NCBI RefSeq assembly: GCF_947623445.1
Contig: NC_135243.1
Coordinates: 24,870,479-24,934,478, forward strand
DNA: 64,000 bases
DNA from: Clavelina lepadiformis
Taxonomy: Eukaryota > Chordata > Ascidiacea > Aplousobranchia > Clavelinidae
Reading direction: 5' to 3'
Shown: positions 13,101 to 25,509 of the stretch, piece by piece
Layout of the letters: every line of letters starts with the position of its first letter
Position numbering within the stretch: the stretch's first letter is position 1
Program-made: the position numbers and the translations under genes
Notes under the pieces: model-generated
Seen by the model: the letters and a program-made list of their open reading frames with translations, nothing else
What the model was told of the DNA's origin: nothing
The model's database searches: none

Positions 13101-14445
13101 GAAGTCCAAGAAAGCTCCCACCAGCATTTGGTTCTGCAGAACTTGCAGCTGGAAGTGATGGTTCTTGCAGGTTTTGTTCCTTGTAACTGACTCGAATTTT
13201 ACTTCCGTCAACATCGATTTGTTGAGGAATCGGTTTTTTATCCAAATCTCTTCTTCTCATGAGCAGAGTGCATGAACCAGTGTGAAAACCAACTTCGTCT
13301 CGCATCCGAGTTATCCCAGGAGGAAGAACGGTTCCATGATTTCTATGAAGATAACTTTGTACACGACTTACTTCAAATCTAAGCGGAACTGCATCCAATT
13401 TGACCTCAATTTCTTCTTTATGATAAAGTTCAACTTTTATCTTGAAGTCTGATTCACGACGTTTTAATAAATAAAACAAATCCACAACATCATCTGTTGA
13501 CTGACAGGAAACTTCACAATAGGCATTGTCACTGTCGCTTAGATCATCAGCTACGCCGGTTATTTTTGAACGCAGGAATTGCACATTGTCAAGTATCTTC
13601 TTCATGTCACTGCTGTTTAATTGCCGACCTTCTGTCCCTGCAACTCTCAAACTATTCCTCCACGCTGAGCTCACTTCGCTGGATGATGATGATGAGAGAT
13701 CATTGGAAGCAGCAGAGCTGGCATCCTCTGTTGTGTCTACAATATGGTTTTGCTCAAGACACAACTGATGTGGATTATTGTTGGTTGAGACTCGATCACT
13801 GGAATTATCTGATTGGTTTCTGCCAGTGGTGTTATTATTAGCACCGTAACAAACTCTTTTTGCTGCAGGAGGCTGAGGAAGGGAAGGTGTTGTTGATGTG
13901 GAGGAGCTCATTGCCACATCACTGACTCTTGGTTGGTTAATTGTGTCTTCTTGCACACTTTCTGTTTCGTGTAGTTGAACACCTGCAGATACATTGCCAT
14001 CTGTGACAAGTCGTTGTTGATTGGAACGAGTCAGTTGGTGAGATCGAGTCGTTCCACAAGCTGAAGCCTCTTCGTGCACCAAGTTAGAAACAGCTGCCAA
14101 CTGGTTGCTTGAGCAAGAATGCTGACCACTAGGTGGCACACATTCTTCATTCGATGGTTTAGCATGTGCGGTGTCGTGTGATGTTGTTCTGCAAACATTT
14201 TTCAAACAGTCCGACTCTCCATATTTTTCCCATGAACTTGATTCAATTGGAAGCCTCGAATCTAGTTTTGCAAAATCTTCTTTCTTCAAACGCAATCGAG
14301 CTCTGCAGTGGCCTCGTCTACTACAACGCCACAGAGTCCAAACTTCGTCAGAGCTGTCCTTATCATGCACAAAACTTTCACCACTTTCCAGAGTTAATTT
14401 CGGTTTCCCCCGAGTTGATTTGGTGAGTAACAGCCCACCATTCAT
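10190..14445 (-). CDS. FLYWCH-like zinc finger protein fused to TPR-like repeats (model)
   Basis: A nine-exon model on the minus strand: 12807-14445, 12539-12613, 12158-12224, 11976-12021, 11823-11889, 11647-11703, 10951-11175, 10509-10871, 10190-10332. All phases agree, giving 893 residues. The N-terminus (residues about 3-55) resembles a FLYWCH zinc finger: LLLTKSTRGKPKL, then WTLWRCSRRGHCRARL, though the closing His pair is not obvious. A long Ser/Asn-rich linker follows, then a compact charged domain (about 340-430) that I do not recognise, then a low-complexity stretch. The last three exons encode TPR-like helices (AIEVLQPAIATLES, QPVEAEAFYIKAF). FLYWCH fingers usually bind DNA or proteins. 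The upstream part could instead end in a short exon at 11559-11584 (658 residues), which would make the repeat exons a separate gene. An acceptor-like TACTTCAG lies about 30 bases upstream of the ATG. Confidence 0.55.
12273..12454. mobile_element. hAT-type MITE in an intron
   Basis: Inverted ends CAGGCGTCACCAAAC and GTTTGGTGACCCCTTG. Flanking octamers CAATAAAG and CAGTAATG match at 6 of 8 positions, as for an aged target duplication. It is about 180 bp, non-coding, and sits in an intron of the FLYWCH-like gene. Confidence 0.65.
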
Positions 14446-16066
14446 GCTTCAGCTATCTCAATGCTTAACCTGAAGTAGACATAAATATCAATCAATTTCA
14501 ATTTTCATAACTGGCAGTTTGTAGTTTGAGAAAGAAACATGAAGCTTTTGTGTTAATTAACAAACTTCTAGGACTCAGTGCGCAGTTTGAGAACTTTGTA
14601 CGTATTGTTTGGTCAGCCAAGTTATTTCAAAACAATCAAACAAGAGTTAAAATGAAAATGTTATATAAAAGGAGATGAGATTTTACATCAGAGAAGAAGT
14701 CACACTCAGAAATGTTTGCTATGTAAGCACTCAATTGAACTCCATTAAGTCGACCAAGCACAGAACCAGTGCGAAATGGTTTGTCGTTGTTTTTTTGCCG
14801 AGATCTAGGGGGTGCTGAAAAAAAATGCCGGTGTGTCCTCTTAATGCAGCGACAAGGGAAAGGCCATTTAGTACACAAAGGCTGTAACAAGTTCACTATA
14901 ACCAGATATTGTACTGTAACTCATGATGACAAATATAGTCATCAAAAGCTGCCAATAAACAAGTTTTGTAGAATTCTGTTTACGTATAAGACTGAATGAC
15001 TTTCAGAGGTGGCCTAACTTCTGTATGTGCACCCATGGCTAATATAAGGAGGTGGTACGCAGGGTTAACACTAATAATCACTACCGCTATACTATACTCC
15101 TATAGTTGTGCTTTATCAAAATACGTAATCAGCAAAAAGTCATTTTACATTTGTCCCCCACCAGCATGCCTATGACTGGATGCTTTCCGTGCGTGGGATG
15201 AAATTTGATTTGGCGAACTTTACAAACACACCGGTGACATTATGACAATTGAAATCTCTGAAAAGAAAGACAGCGTGTTCTTTTGTTTAAACAAGAAAAA
15301 AGTGAATTTGCTCTGTGTTACAATGAGGCCAAATCAAATTTGTAAATGAATTGGAAACTGAGTGCAAGGAAAATCTGTCAAAATCATAAAGTGTAAAATT
15401 ATGAATGAATGTTATGATGACATATAATTATAAATTATGACCAGAATGAAAATCATGGCAATCTTAGATGAAAAATCGAGAAGGCAGAGATAGAAATTGG
15501 TATGATGGCGTGCATAGAAGCTTCAATTGTTTATTTATAAAAAATCGCCATCAAGCGACCAACTCTGCCTAATTAGACACATTTGTTTATTAAAAATTTG
15601 TTTGACTGTGTGGGCTAAAACGCTGGTAGTTGAATGAACGTCAGGCTTCATTTTGCACGAGTTACACTGAACATCTTCATCGTGACCTACAGTCTGACAG
15701 TCAAGCGGTGTAATCTCGGTAAGACCACTGCATGGTACCGAGCAAATTACGTGTTGGTGCAACCACATTGAAACCATGGCAACAGCAGTTTCACTTTCGC
15801 CCTGGACACGTCATTAGCGGACTCATTATGCATGGATCACGTATTATGTCGTCATTATGAGCGAATGAAATCTGCTATGAGCCTCCTGCTACAGTGAGCC
15901 TAAGATTTAGCCTAAGCCTAAAATTGTATCATCACAAAATTTAAAAAATAAACGCACCAAAATCTATAAAACACCTTCAAAGGCTGTCAACTGCCAGTCT
16001 TAGCACTCTAGAATATTTAATGCGTAACAGTATTTGTTTGTGACATCATTCTGACTACAACATAGG
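14446..16066. other. intergenic, no gene seen
   Basis: Upstream region of the FLYWCH-like gene. Short open frames here have no splice support or family resemblance. Near 15505-15525 a copy of the dispersed motif GATGGCGTGCA(T/C)...GAAGC occurs, shared with sites near 34055, 42075, 49890 and 59875. Confidence 0.4.
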
Positions 16067-16186
16067 CGGTGGTGGGATTCAAATACTTTAACATCCGGTT
16101 CTCTCCGGACTAGTAGCATGCCATATTGACCAGGGGCGAGTATATACATAACGGAGCCGGTGCGAACCGGCTGAAACCCGCCACTG
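16067..16186. mobile_element. short hAT-type MITE
   Basis: About 120 bp with imperfect inverted ends (CGGTGGTGGGATTCAAA and the complement of CAGTGGCGGGTTTCAGCC). Flanking octamers AACATAGG and AATATAGG agree at 7 of 8 positions. No coding content. Confidence 0.65.
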
Positions 16187-16550
16187 AATATAGGCCTATA
16201 GATAGATCCTGTGATTGGCAATTGATGAGCTCAGCAAAATAAGAGGAATCGAAACTCAGGAAACAAAATAGTCCCACGGGTATTCACCAGAAGTTCTTGC
16301 ACCGTCATAGAAATCTAACAAGAAAATGACAATACCGATTATAAAAAGATAACACGATTTTGCCTCGTTCATCGACAGACACTTGTAACGCTGTTATAAC
16401 TTGTTTAAAACAGCATAAATAATATAGGCGTACATAACATAGATTACTCTATATAATGTAAGCTGCTGTACGGGCAAATATGAGAATACATTCTTCTTTG
16501 TAGCATAACATTTTGGACGAGATGGGCCGAGGTAAATAATTTGGATCAAA

Positions 16551-17660
16551 CACCCCAGTTGTCTGCTAGGTCTGCATCAGAATGCGAGAAAATTAGGGCA
16601 AAATCAGGCATTTAAAGCAGAAAAGATTTGATTCTCTGATCTCAAGATCAGCTAGCGCTGCATTTGTTGCACAAAAAATTTCAATGTGACGTCACATTAT
16701 ATCGTGTTGGGGTCTTTTCCTTTGTTGTATATACTATATATGTGTGTGTGGTGTGGGCCTATGTATTTCGGTGGGCTATTGCGTACCTGAGTATGTAGCT
16801 AACCGCGTCGCAATATAACAATAGAAAGAATAAAACAAAAAAAGTAAAAGTAAAAAAGAATAAAACAATGCAACATAATCGGGAGGTTGAGATGTTTTAA
16901 TGGTGTGAGCCGTTATAGGCAGTCAGTCAACAGCGTCATACTCATACATTACCGTGATGCTGTGGTAATAGGCTACTACGCTTTATCTAGTAAAATGAAG
17001 CAGAACGATGCTTATGACAGTTTGTTTATGACATGACAGACATGTTGGTTGTTGTGTGAGTTCGTGTATTCCTCGTATCTCAAACATATTCAAACGCACA
17101 TTTCGTTACACATAAACTTTCCACATTTGGATTCGCTCCTCCAGAATTCAATATTCTAAAACGGGCGGATTCCACATGAGTTACGAGGTTATCCGGAGCA
17201 GTCAAAGACATTTTTCAACTGTTTTCCATGACGGCCTGACATCATATAACTTATAACACCTGCCTTGATTAAAAAAAAAACATTGCAAGATGATAGATTG
17301 AAAGTAAGTTTAGTGACATTTAATGCATTAGGCCTATGAATACGAACAGGGTATTTAAAGTGCTTTTGTGGGCCTCAATAGCAGCAAAGTTTGGTGTGTA
17401 CATTCAGAGTGAAAAGTGTGGCACCTGTAAGTTTGAATGACGCGCTGGACAACAACGGGCAAGACCTCAACACGATATAATGTGACGTCACATTGAAATT
17501 TATTTTCGTTTTTCTTTTCTCTTCCCAAGATCAAGCGGTTGCCTCTCAAATGCAGCGCTAACTGGAGTTGAGATCAGAGAATCAGATCTTTCCTGCATAA
17601 AATGCGCAATTTTGCCCTGACTTTTTCGCATTCTGATGCAAACCTAGCAGACTAATGGGG
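16551..17660. mobile_element. fold-back element with ~180-210-bp inverted arms
   Basis: The left arm (16551-16729) and right arm (17449-17660) are inverted copies. Shared blocks include TCTGCTAGG, GCATCAGAATGCGA, TGATTCTCTGATCTCAA, GCGCTGCATTTG and TTTCAATGTGACGTCACATT, each in matching order. The right arm has about 30 extra bases beside the GCGCTGCATTTG block. The 720-bp interior has no transposase-like frame. The exact ends and target duplication could not be fixed. This is a non-autonomous element of fold-back or long-TIR type; the superfamily is unknown. Confidence 0.75.
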
Positions 17661-17668
17661 TCACATTT

Positions 17669-18933
17669 TTGCCTCTTTGACGCTGTCCTACCCCAGAGGG
17701 CAATTTGCACCGCTAGAGAGCGGTATCGTGCCAGTATTTTGCTGACGTTCATACCGGTTTTAGCTTGTTTCCCTGAAATGGAGCGGGCAGTGAGCAGATG
17801 AGGACAATTGCGCTCATTTTGTTCTTTACTCGTTGCCGGAGCTTTTTTATTTTCGGGAAATGGTTGAAATACAAATGTTGCTTGTCATAAACTTGATGAT
17901 AAGGTTACGATAAGCTTTACGTCACAAAGGCTTCTTATGTTTCAAAAATGGACGAAGATGTTTATGCAGATTGTGACGTAATCTATCGTTAAGAATATGT
18001 TTGAAATTTTCTCTGGATGTAACTTTGACAAAAAATTTACTTTCCACCCTTTGTTACGTAATGCACTGTTTTAAAAAATGATTCATGACGTTATATCACG
18101 AATAAAAAGGAACAAATATATTAAATAACGCATGTCGAAATTATTACGTCATAACAGTTTACTGCGTAATACATGGCGGATAATAGAAAATTTATTTACA
18201 GGGTGCCCCAGTTTATAGAGAACATTATTTTTGATTTTAATAAAAACCCGAAATTTTTATGCTGGGAAATCTCTTATTTTTGCGTCATAATTTGTTGTAG
18301 ACACATTTTTAGGTACAGTAGTTAGTTGATTAATAAGTTATAATTGTTTGCCTACGTGCCTATCGGCGATCTGTGTCGCGATCTGCTTCAAATATTCTAG
18401 AACAAATATCCTGAGCTGCTTCGACCAACCATTGGACAAACGCAACAAGCTAACCTGTTACGTCACAACAATTATTTAGTTTTCTGAGTTTTGATTGAAC
18501 AAGAAGGAATTATATTTGAAAATTAATATAGGCAACAGCAATTCTGTTCATTTATGAAAAGCAACAAACTTCACAGTCAATTCGTTTCATGATGCAGTTA
18601 CTGGATTATTATGTAATTGTGACGACAGATGGTAAAATACCCGCCTCAGCTAGTGAGGGAAATTGCCCGCACAAGTAGAATTTAAATCAAAGAAAAATTT
18701 ATCAGCAAGAATGTTGGAGAAAGAATCTTTCAAGCAAAATTAATAGTTAAGCAGATATAAAGTCAAAAATCTATTCAAATTTACGGATAAATATCACGCA
18801 GAGAATGCCAATTATGACATAACAATGTAAAATCAAACATGTTTGATGTTGGTGAGATAGTCAACGTTTCTGTACCATCTGGTATCTGCGATTAGTTGCA
18901 GATGTGGTTTATTTCAGGATAGGAGCATCACAG
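17669..18933. other. intergenic, no gene seen
   Basis: AT-rich DNA. The text ACAGGGTGCCCCAGTTTATAG near 18200 recalls a transposon end, but no partner end was found. Confidence 0.4.
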
Positions 18934-19076
18934 GCGGCACTGCATGTGGAGCATTCGTGTCATTACGTCACTGGAACAAGCTGGTGCCAACAATCTTATC
19001 TGAACTGGATGATTTGTACAAATATGGCGTTTGTGACGCACCAAATCAATTAAATGCAACGACCGAGATTTTCAAG
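18934..19076 (+). CDS. orphan exon, unrecognised
   Basis: A 143-bp segment bounded by an acceptor (CATCACAG) and a donor (GTAGAC). It is open across its full length in one frame (two bases plus 47 codons) and contains AFVSLRHWNKLVPTILSELD and YKYGVCDAPNQLNATTEIFK. The composition looks coding, but I do not recognise the family and could not link it to other exons. It lies 780 bp upstream of the first SLC7 start codon and has no in-frame connection to it. It may be a remnant of a lost gene or part of one with very distant exons. Confidence 0.35.
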
Positions 19077-19859
19077 GTAGACTTCGGCCATCGCTAAAAC
19101 ATTTTAAGAGATCGCGACTCATAAGGACTGTAACCGCAGATTTGCCGCTGCAGTTGCAGACGTTTGTCTTTGTCTTTAGCGAGTTGTAGAACAAACATCT
19201 TATAAATTTTTGATCCAATTGTTTATCTTATCCTCACTCCCGTTCTGTTCAGTTTCCAAGATTATGATAAAACAAAGTGGTTTGTTTGCTCGGCACAAAC
19301 AATGTGTTTGGGAATAAACAGTTGAAACTTTTGACAAACACTTCTGCTCAAAGTGAAGTTGTGAGAAGGAAGCAACCTTTTTAGCAGGTTGCATTGAAGT
19401 AAAATTCCGAGTCAGTGACTTTACTAGATTGAGACTTGAGGAAAATTTTCAGCTGACTCGACTTGACTTCGTTGATTTTTAAGCTTTTGACTGTATTTAA
19501 GTCAATTATTGTAACTCGACCTTTTATCGAAAATAAACCAAACTTGTCTTGAGTGACGTTCATATCTTTTCGAAAAAATATTTGAGCTGATATTCCAATC
19601 GAAATTCAGATTAATTTTATCCAAGTAAATTTTATAGTTGTGGGTGGACGGTAACTTGCGAATTACATCAGACTACCTGAACAACATGATAATCCTGTGC
19701 ATGGTAGAAGTGACTGTGTTTGGTTCGAGTCAATTTCATGACTGGACTCAACTTGAGTCGGATCGAATTGTTTTTGACTTGATTCAACTCTGACCCGTCT
19801 AAGCATTTTTTAAATCTCTATCAGGTTGTGAATAAATTAGGCAACGAGAAGCTGAAAAC
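19077..19859. other. intergenic, upstream of SLC7 gene 1
   Basis: No gene is visible. CGACTTGACTT-like and CTCAACTTGAGTC-like words recur between 19420 and 19800. An acceptor-like CTCTATCAG lies 36 bases before the SLC7 start codon and would suit a 5' UTR intron or trans-splicing. Confidence 0.4.
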
Positions 19860-22736
19860 ATGTCAAGCAAAATTAGACTTCGCAAGGTGTCGCCCCAACA
19901 CGATATGATGAAGGATTCTGACGTCAGAGAAGAGAAGCGTGACGTTATAGAACTCAAGCAGGAAGTAAGTTTACCCATAATGCATCAGGATGGAATCCAT
20001 CCGTTTTTAGTTAAGTCAGTCAAGTTTCTATGACGTCGTTGCTGCAGGTTGGCATATTGGGCGGAATCTCCCTGGTTGTGGGGACCATGATCGGCTCCGG
20101 CATATTCATGTCCCCGGCAAATATAATATCCAACGTCGGCTCTGTAGGTTCCAGCCTGTGCATATGGGCGGCCTGTGGAGTGCTGTCAACTCTGGGTAAG
20201 TCATGATGCATTCTACATAAATGGAATATGATCGTTCAATCTGAAATTGGCTTTAATGAAGATTGTTACGTCACAGCCGCTCTCAGTTACGTTGAACTTG
20301 GCTTGATGATCCGGAAATCCGGCGGCGAGTATCAATATTTGAAGGAAGCTTACGGCGATTTGGTCGGTTTCCTGCTCGCCTGGACAAGCATCATTGTGAC
20401 GAAACCGTCGTCATTCGCGATTATCGCGATCGGTTTCGCACAATACGTGACCGCCCCCTTTTACCCCGGATGTACCCCACCTGACACGATCATGAAATGC
20501 GCGGCAGCTTTCTGCATTTGTGAGTTATTTCATAGAATCCAACAAGTCGTGGTTAATAATTCATATGATTTATAAAACACGACGAAAATAACTTTGTTCA
20601 TTGATCTTCCTGACGTTCGATCTATTATTGCGTCACAAGTTGGTTTTTCCTTCAAACTTTGCTTACCCGGATGAAATAAAATCATTGCATTTGCCAACTT
20701 TTATTTAAATTTAAACTTCTGTACAACGTCTACATTATGACGTATTAATGACGTAGTCATATGTATTGTTATGGTCAGAATTTTCTTGTTGAAAGATTCG
20801 AGTCATAGCAAAATGACTTCATTTTTCTTCTCAAGTGACCATTTCCACGATCAACTGCTTCAGTGTGAAGTTGAGCAACTTCGTCCAAATTTTCTTCACC
20901 GGTGCCAAACTGCTCATAATCGCGGCCATTATAATCGGCGGATTCGTGATGATGGGACAGGGAAAGACGGAAAACATCACAAACGGCTTCGAGAATTCCA
21001 TTTCCTCATTCTCTGCCGTCGCACTTGGCTTTTACAGCGGACTTTGGTCTTATGATGGTTGGTGAGTGACTTAATGAGTGATTATCTCATTGTGTCGTCA
21101 TTAGCGGTGTTTGTTGTTGCGCATTATGCCGCCTAACACGAACGGTTTTGACGTCAAGTTTGAACAATTGAGATCAGATAAACAAACAAAGATTTTTATT
21201 GCGCCGTCTTTTAATTTATTAATTTTAAGGAATCAACTCAACTTCGTCACAGAAGAAATAAAGAACCCGGTCAAGTGAGATCACAATGACTTCTATAAAA
21301 GCAATTGCGACGCAGCAAGGTAAGTTTGACAAGTTTCATCCGTTTTCGTGTTTTAAGGAACTTCCCGATCGCGATTCTTATCGGCATTCCCATGGTAACC
21401 GTCCTCTACATCTTGGTCAACATCGCTTATTTTACGGTCATGACCCCAAGTGAGATTATTGCGTCATCAGCTGTTGCTATTGTGAGTAGATTGTGACATC
21501 ATTATGGTAATTGTAACCGTGAACTTTACCTCAACGTTGTTCCTTCACCAGACGTTCGGTGACCGCGTGTTTGGACCAGCGAGCTTCATTGTGCCAGTCG
21601 CGGTCGCCTGCTCGACGTTTGGAGCGGCCAATGGCAGCGCATTTACAGCGGCCAGGTCAGGAACAAGACAATGAGTTGACTGCTGTCGACAATTTCTAAC
21701 GTCACCGAGCCTAAATATTTAAAATAATGCAGTGATTTAGGAAGATACAGCAACATATTGACTATGACATGGCAAAATGATTGTTTTGTCATAACACTTT
21801 TTAATTTAAAAATGTCACGTGATGTTTATTCAAGGCGAGAAATATTTGTTTTCTGGAAGTTTTAACAGATTTTTAATCATTGACTAATTCTAATTCTGGC
21901 TTGCCCTATGCCCCCTTCGTTGCTAAAATCAACTGACGATTGTGATTATTACGTCATAACAGGCTGACATACGCGGCAGGACGGAACGGTCACATGTTGA
22001 ACATATTTTCCTACATTAGCGTCACCCGGCTTACCCCCTCCCCGGCGCTCATCTTCAACGTCAGTATCATTATGACGTCATACATTACTTGACCCAGTGT
22101 GACGTCACAAACCTGTGTTTGTTTTGTGAAGAGTTTCATCGCTCTGCTCATGATCTTGCCCAACTCGTCCAACTTCTCGACTCTGATCGATTACTTCACG
22201 TTCGCGTCGTGGATCTTCTACGGAGCAACTTTCCTCTCTGTCATTGTGCTCAGGATCAGAAGACCAAAGTGGGAACGACCTTATAAGGTAAGATAAACTC
22301 ACATCTTGTTCATGTCTATGTTACGTCATAATCAACCATTGTTAAGTACGCAGTGATGATATCCGCAGGTGTGGATAATCGTACCGGCCATATGCACAGC
22401 GGCCGCCGTCTATCTCATCATAGCACCCATCGTGGAGCAACCGTCCCTGGCCTATTTGTACGCCGCCTGTTTTATACTGGCCGGACTTATATTCTACTTT
22501 CCGCTCGTCTACTTCAAGAAAGTTCCGCCTTTCATGGGTGAGATAACGTCACAATGCTGGAGATGACGTGAAAATCACATCATAATGATAATTTCCATTT
22601 AAATATCCCAGAACCTCTCAACGCGTTCCTCCAGGAACTTCTTGAAGTTGTCCCGCCACCGGACATCCCGGACCTCGACACCGAAACTGAACTTAAACAG
22701 GAACCTCCCAGTCCAACCTTGGAAGCGAAATTTTAA
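19860..22736 (+). CDS. SLC7-family amino acid transporter light chain, copy 1
   Basis: Eleven exons with consistent phases (19860-19964, 20048-20195, 20277-20519, 20836-21061, 21230-21274, 21358-21481, 21552-21655, 21963-22059, 22132-22287, 22369-22537, 22612-22736) give 513 residues, normal for a heteromeric light chain (about 490-530). The cytosolic N-terminus of 35 residues precedes TM1, with the APC-fold signature [12 protein letters not shown]. Twelve membrane segments follow. The extracellular FYPGC between TM3 and TM4 supplies the cysteine that in SLC7A5-A11 forms the disulfide with an SLC3 heavy chain, so this should be an exchanger at the plasma membrane. Closest in feel to the b0,+AT, y+LAT and Asc branch; the substrate cannot be read from sequence. 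An inverted paralogue lies tail to tail 413 bp beyond its stop. Confidence 0.93.
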
Positions 22737-23149
22737 ATATTTCATAGACGCTTTTTACATTTTCTTTATGACGTAAATGGTTACATCATCAAACCTGACA
22801 TCTGGCGAAACTGGAAGTGCTTTAAGATGATGTCATCATATTATATATATTTGATGATTTTTAAAACCTTTTTCTGTATAAATTCTGTGTAAATAGTCCT
22901 CACTTTTAAAGTAGTTTAAGTTGGAAAGCTTAGTTTTCTATGTATCAATGTTAAACGTATCGATATCAACTTGAACTATGACCACTATTTCTAGAATAAT
23001 TCATTTCTATCCGGCTCCTCACCTTCCAATTTTTATCACAAGTTTGTGTAGATTTTCAATTTTAGTTAAAATGTGACAATTGGCGCAAATTGTTAAAACA
23101 CGAAATATCAAAGAATGGGGAGATTGAGCGAAAAATTTTTGGTGAAAAT

Positions 23150-25509
23150 TCAAAATTTGTGGGTCTCAGATTCCTCCTCGATTGAATGTCCGGCCGAACC
23201 TTCCGAATCTTCTTCAATTTCCGGTTGCATAGGTGGGGGAACCACCTCGAGAGCTTGTTGCAGAAAACACGTCAGAGGATCTGTGAAGAGTGACGAAACA
23301 AGCGAAGTTTCTTTCCATCACATTATAGTGTTTATGACGTCATATTACCCATGAATGGGGGGACTTTCTTGAAGTAGACGAGCGGGAAGTAGAAGAGGAG
23401 TCCTGCTAGGATGAAGATGGCGGCGTAGAGGTACGCTAGGGACGGGTTGTCAAGGAACGGGGCGATGATGAGGTACAGGGACGCGATGAAGCAGATCGCT
23501 GGGATCACGATGAAGACCTTCGGACATAAAATCTTTAGCTCGGACGCGAGAAGATGCGAATTCTAGATCTTACCTTATAAGGTCGTTCCCACTTTGGTCT
23601 TCTGATCCTGAGCACAATGACAGAGAGGAAAGTTGCTCCGTAGAAGATCCACGACGCGAATGTGAAATAGTCGATCAGAGTCGAGAAGTTGGCCGCGTCA
23701 GGGATGATCATGATCAGGGCGATGATACCCTGTGACCACACAATAAGTTTATTGTGACGTCATTATATTTATGAAACCGGGAACTAAAAATAGGTTGCCT
23801 ATAAAATATACAAGATCTAAATTTTACGTCATGAAACAAAATCGATATTGCACGAACGTTTCAGCAAAACCTGACATCATCAACGATGACGTAGATCTTA
23901 CGTTAAGCATCATAGCGGGAAAGGGGGTGAGTCTTTTGACGCTGATGTAAGAGAATATGTTCAGCATGTGACCGTTCCGCGCCGCTGAGTACGTTATCCT
24001 GGGCATAAAGGTCACGTGATCGACGCTAATATTGCCACCAACGTCATATTACGTCATATTAAATTTTACGTCACTTACCTGCCCGCGGTGAAAGCGCTTC
24101 CGTTGGCGGCGCCAAACGTTGAACACGCCACTGCTACGGGCACTACAAAGCTGGCGGCGCCAAACACCCGATCCCCGAAAGTCTGCATTAATAGAAAGTT
24201 CAGACGGGGTCATGTTCAAGTTGTTCCAGAATTACTCACTATAGCAACGGCGCTTGACGCAAGCATCTCGCCCGGTGACATCACAGTGAAGTAAGCGATG
24301 TTCACCAGAATGTAGCAGACCGTGACCAGGGGAATCCCGATCATGATCGCTAGCGGGAAATTTCTAAACACACGTGACGTCAAAATTGTTTGATTATAAA
24401 TTATTGATCTTTATGACGTTATATCCTAAGCCAACGCAGCTTTCAACCTTCCCATGAGAGATATTTAAATCTGTATCACCGAACAAACCCAGACAAAATA
24501 CGTCACACTTCACTTACCTTTTCGGGTTCGAGACTTCTTCTGTGACGTAATTAAGTTGATTCCTAAGCAAATAAACCGCCAGAACGTTAAACGAAAATTC
24601 AAATTTTTAAAAAGAAGATTTCAGGCCGACCCACCATCCGTCGTAGGACCACAGCCCGCTGTAGAAGCCGAGCGCGATGGCTGAGAAGGAGGAGGTGGTC
24701 CCCTCAAAAGCGTTCGTCAAATATTCCGTCCCCCCCTGTCCCATCATCACGAATCCGCCGATTATAATGGCCGCGATTATGAGGAGTTTGGCGCCAGTGA
24801 AGAAAATTTGGACGAAGTTGCTCAACTTCACGCTGAAGCAGTTGACCGAGGTTATTATCACTGCAAAGGTCAAAGGTTGATACGATTGTTACGTCGATAT
24901 GAAACAACAAACATTGCGGGAGTTCTATTGCGTCAAACAATAAATGATATCGCTAAATTTAACGCTCGCAATAATTCACGATAAACACATGCTATGAATT
25001 ATATTAACCATGACTTGTTGGATTCTATGAAATAACTCACAAATGCAGAAAGCTGCCGCGCATTTCATGATCGTGTCAGGTGGGGTACATCCGGGGTAAA
25101 AGGGGGCGGTCACGTATTGTGCGAAACCGATCGCGATAATCGCGAACGACGACGGTTTCGTCACAATGATGCTTGTCCAGGCGAGCAGAAAAGCGACCAG
25201 ATCGCCGTAAGCTTCCTTCAAATATTGATATTCGCCGCCGGATTTCCGGATCATCAAGCCAAGTTCCACGTAACTGAGAGCGCCTGTGACGTACAAAAAA
25301 CTTTTGCGATAACGATTTCTGACAAAACAATATCAAATTTTAAGCGAAACAAAAATCTTACTGAAAGTGGCCAGGAGCCCGCATCCAGCCCAGACGCAAA
25401 GACTTGCTCCGACCGAGTTTGTTTGCGCCAGAATGCCGGCAGGAGAAAGAAAAATTCCCGATCCTATCATGGTGCCCACCACCAATGATATCCCGCCCAC
25501 CAAACCGAC
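23150..25509 (-). CDS. SLC7-family amino acid transporter light chain, copy 2
   Basis: Ten exons on the minus strand (25362-25509, 25041-25283, 24635-24860, 24518-24562, 24240-24363, 24079-24182, 23902-23998, 23574-23729, 23349-23517, 23150-23280). Exons 2 to 10 have exactly the same lengths as in copy 1. The exon encoding the cytosolic N-terminus was not found in 25510-26400; it may lie farther off or be too diverged. [17 protein letters not shown] and all the later membrane segments are present. Exon 3, including some 30 bases of the following intron, and the 3' part of the exon ending WERPYK are almost identical to copy 1, while TM1 and the C-terminal tail differ much more. The gene appears intact where visible and the paralogues may differ in substrate or tissue. 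Confidence 0.9.

Noticed and set aside
13008-14473. Several open frames on either strand across the FLYWCH-like exon
   Set aside because: They are out-of-frame or antisense shadows of the 1.6-kb coding exon.
18198-18222. ACAGGGTGCCCCAGTTTATAG resembling a mariner-type end
   Set aside because: No matching inverted end or TA duplication found nearby.
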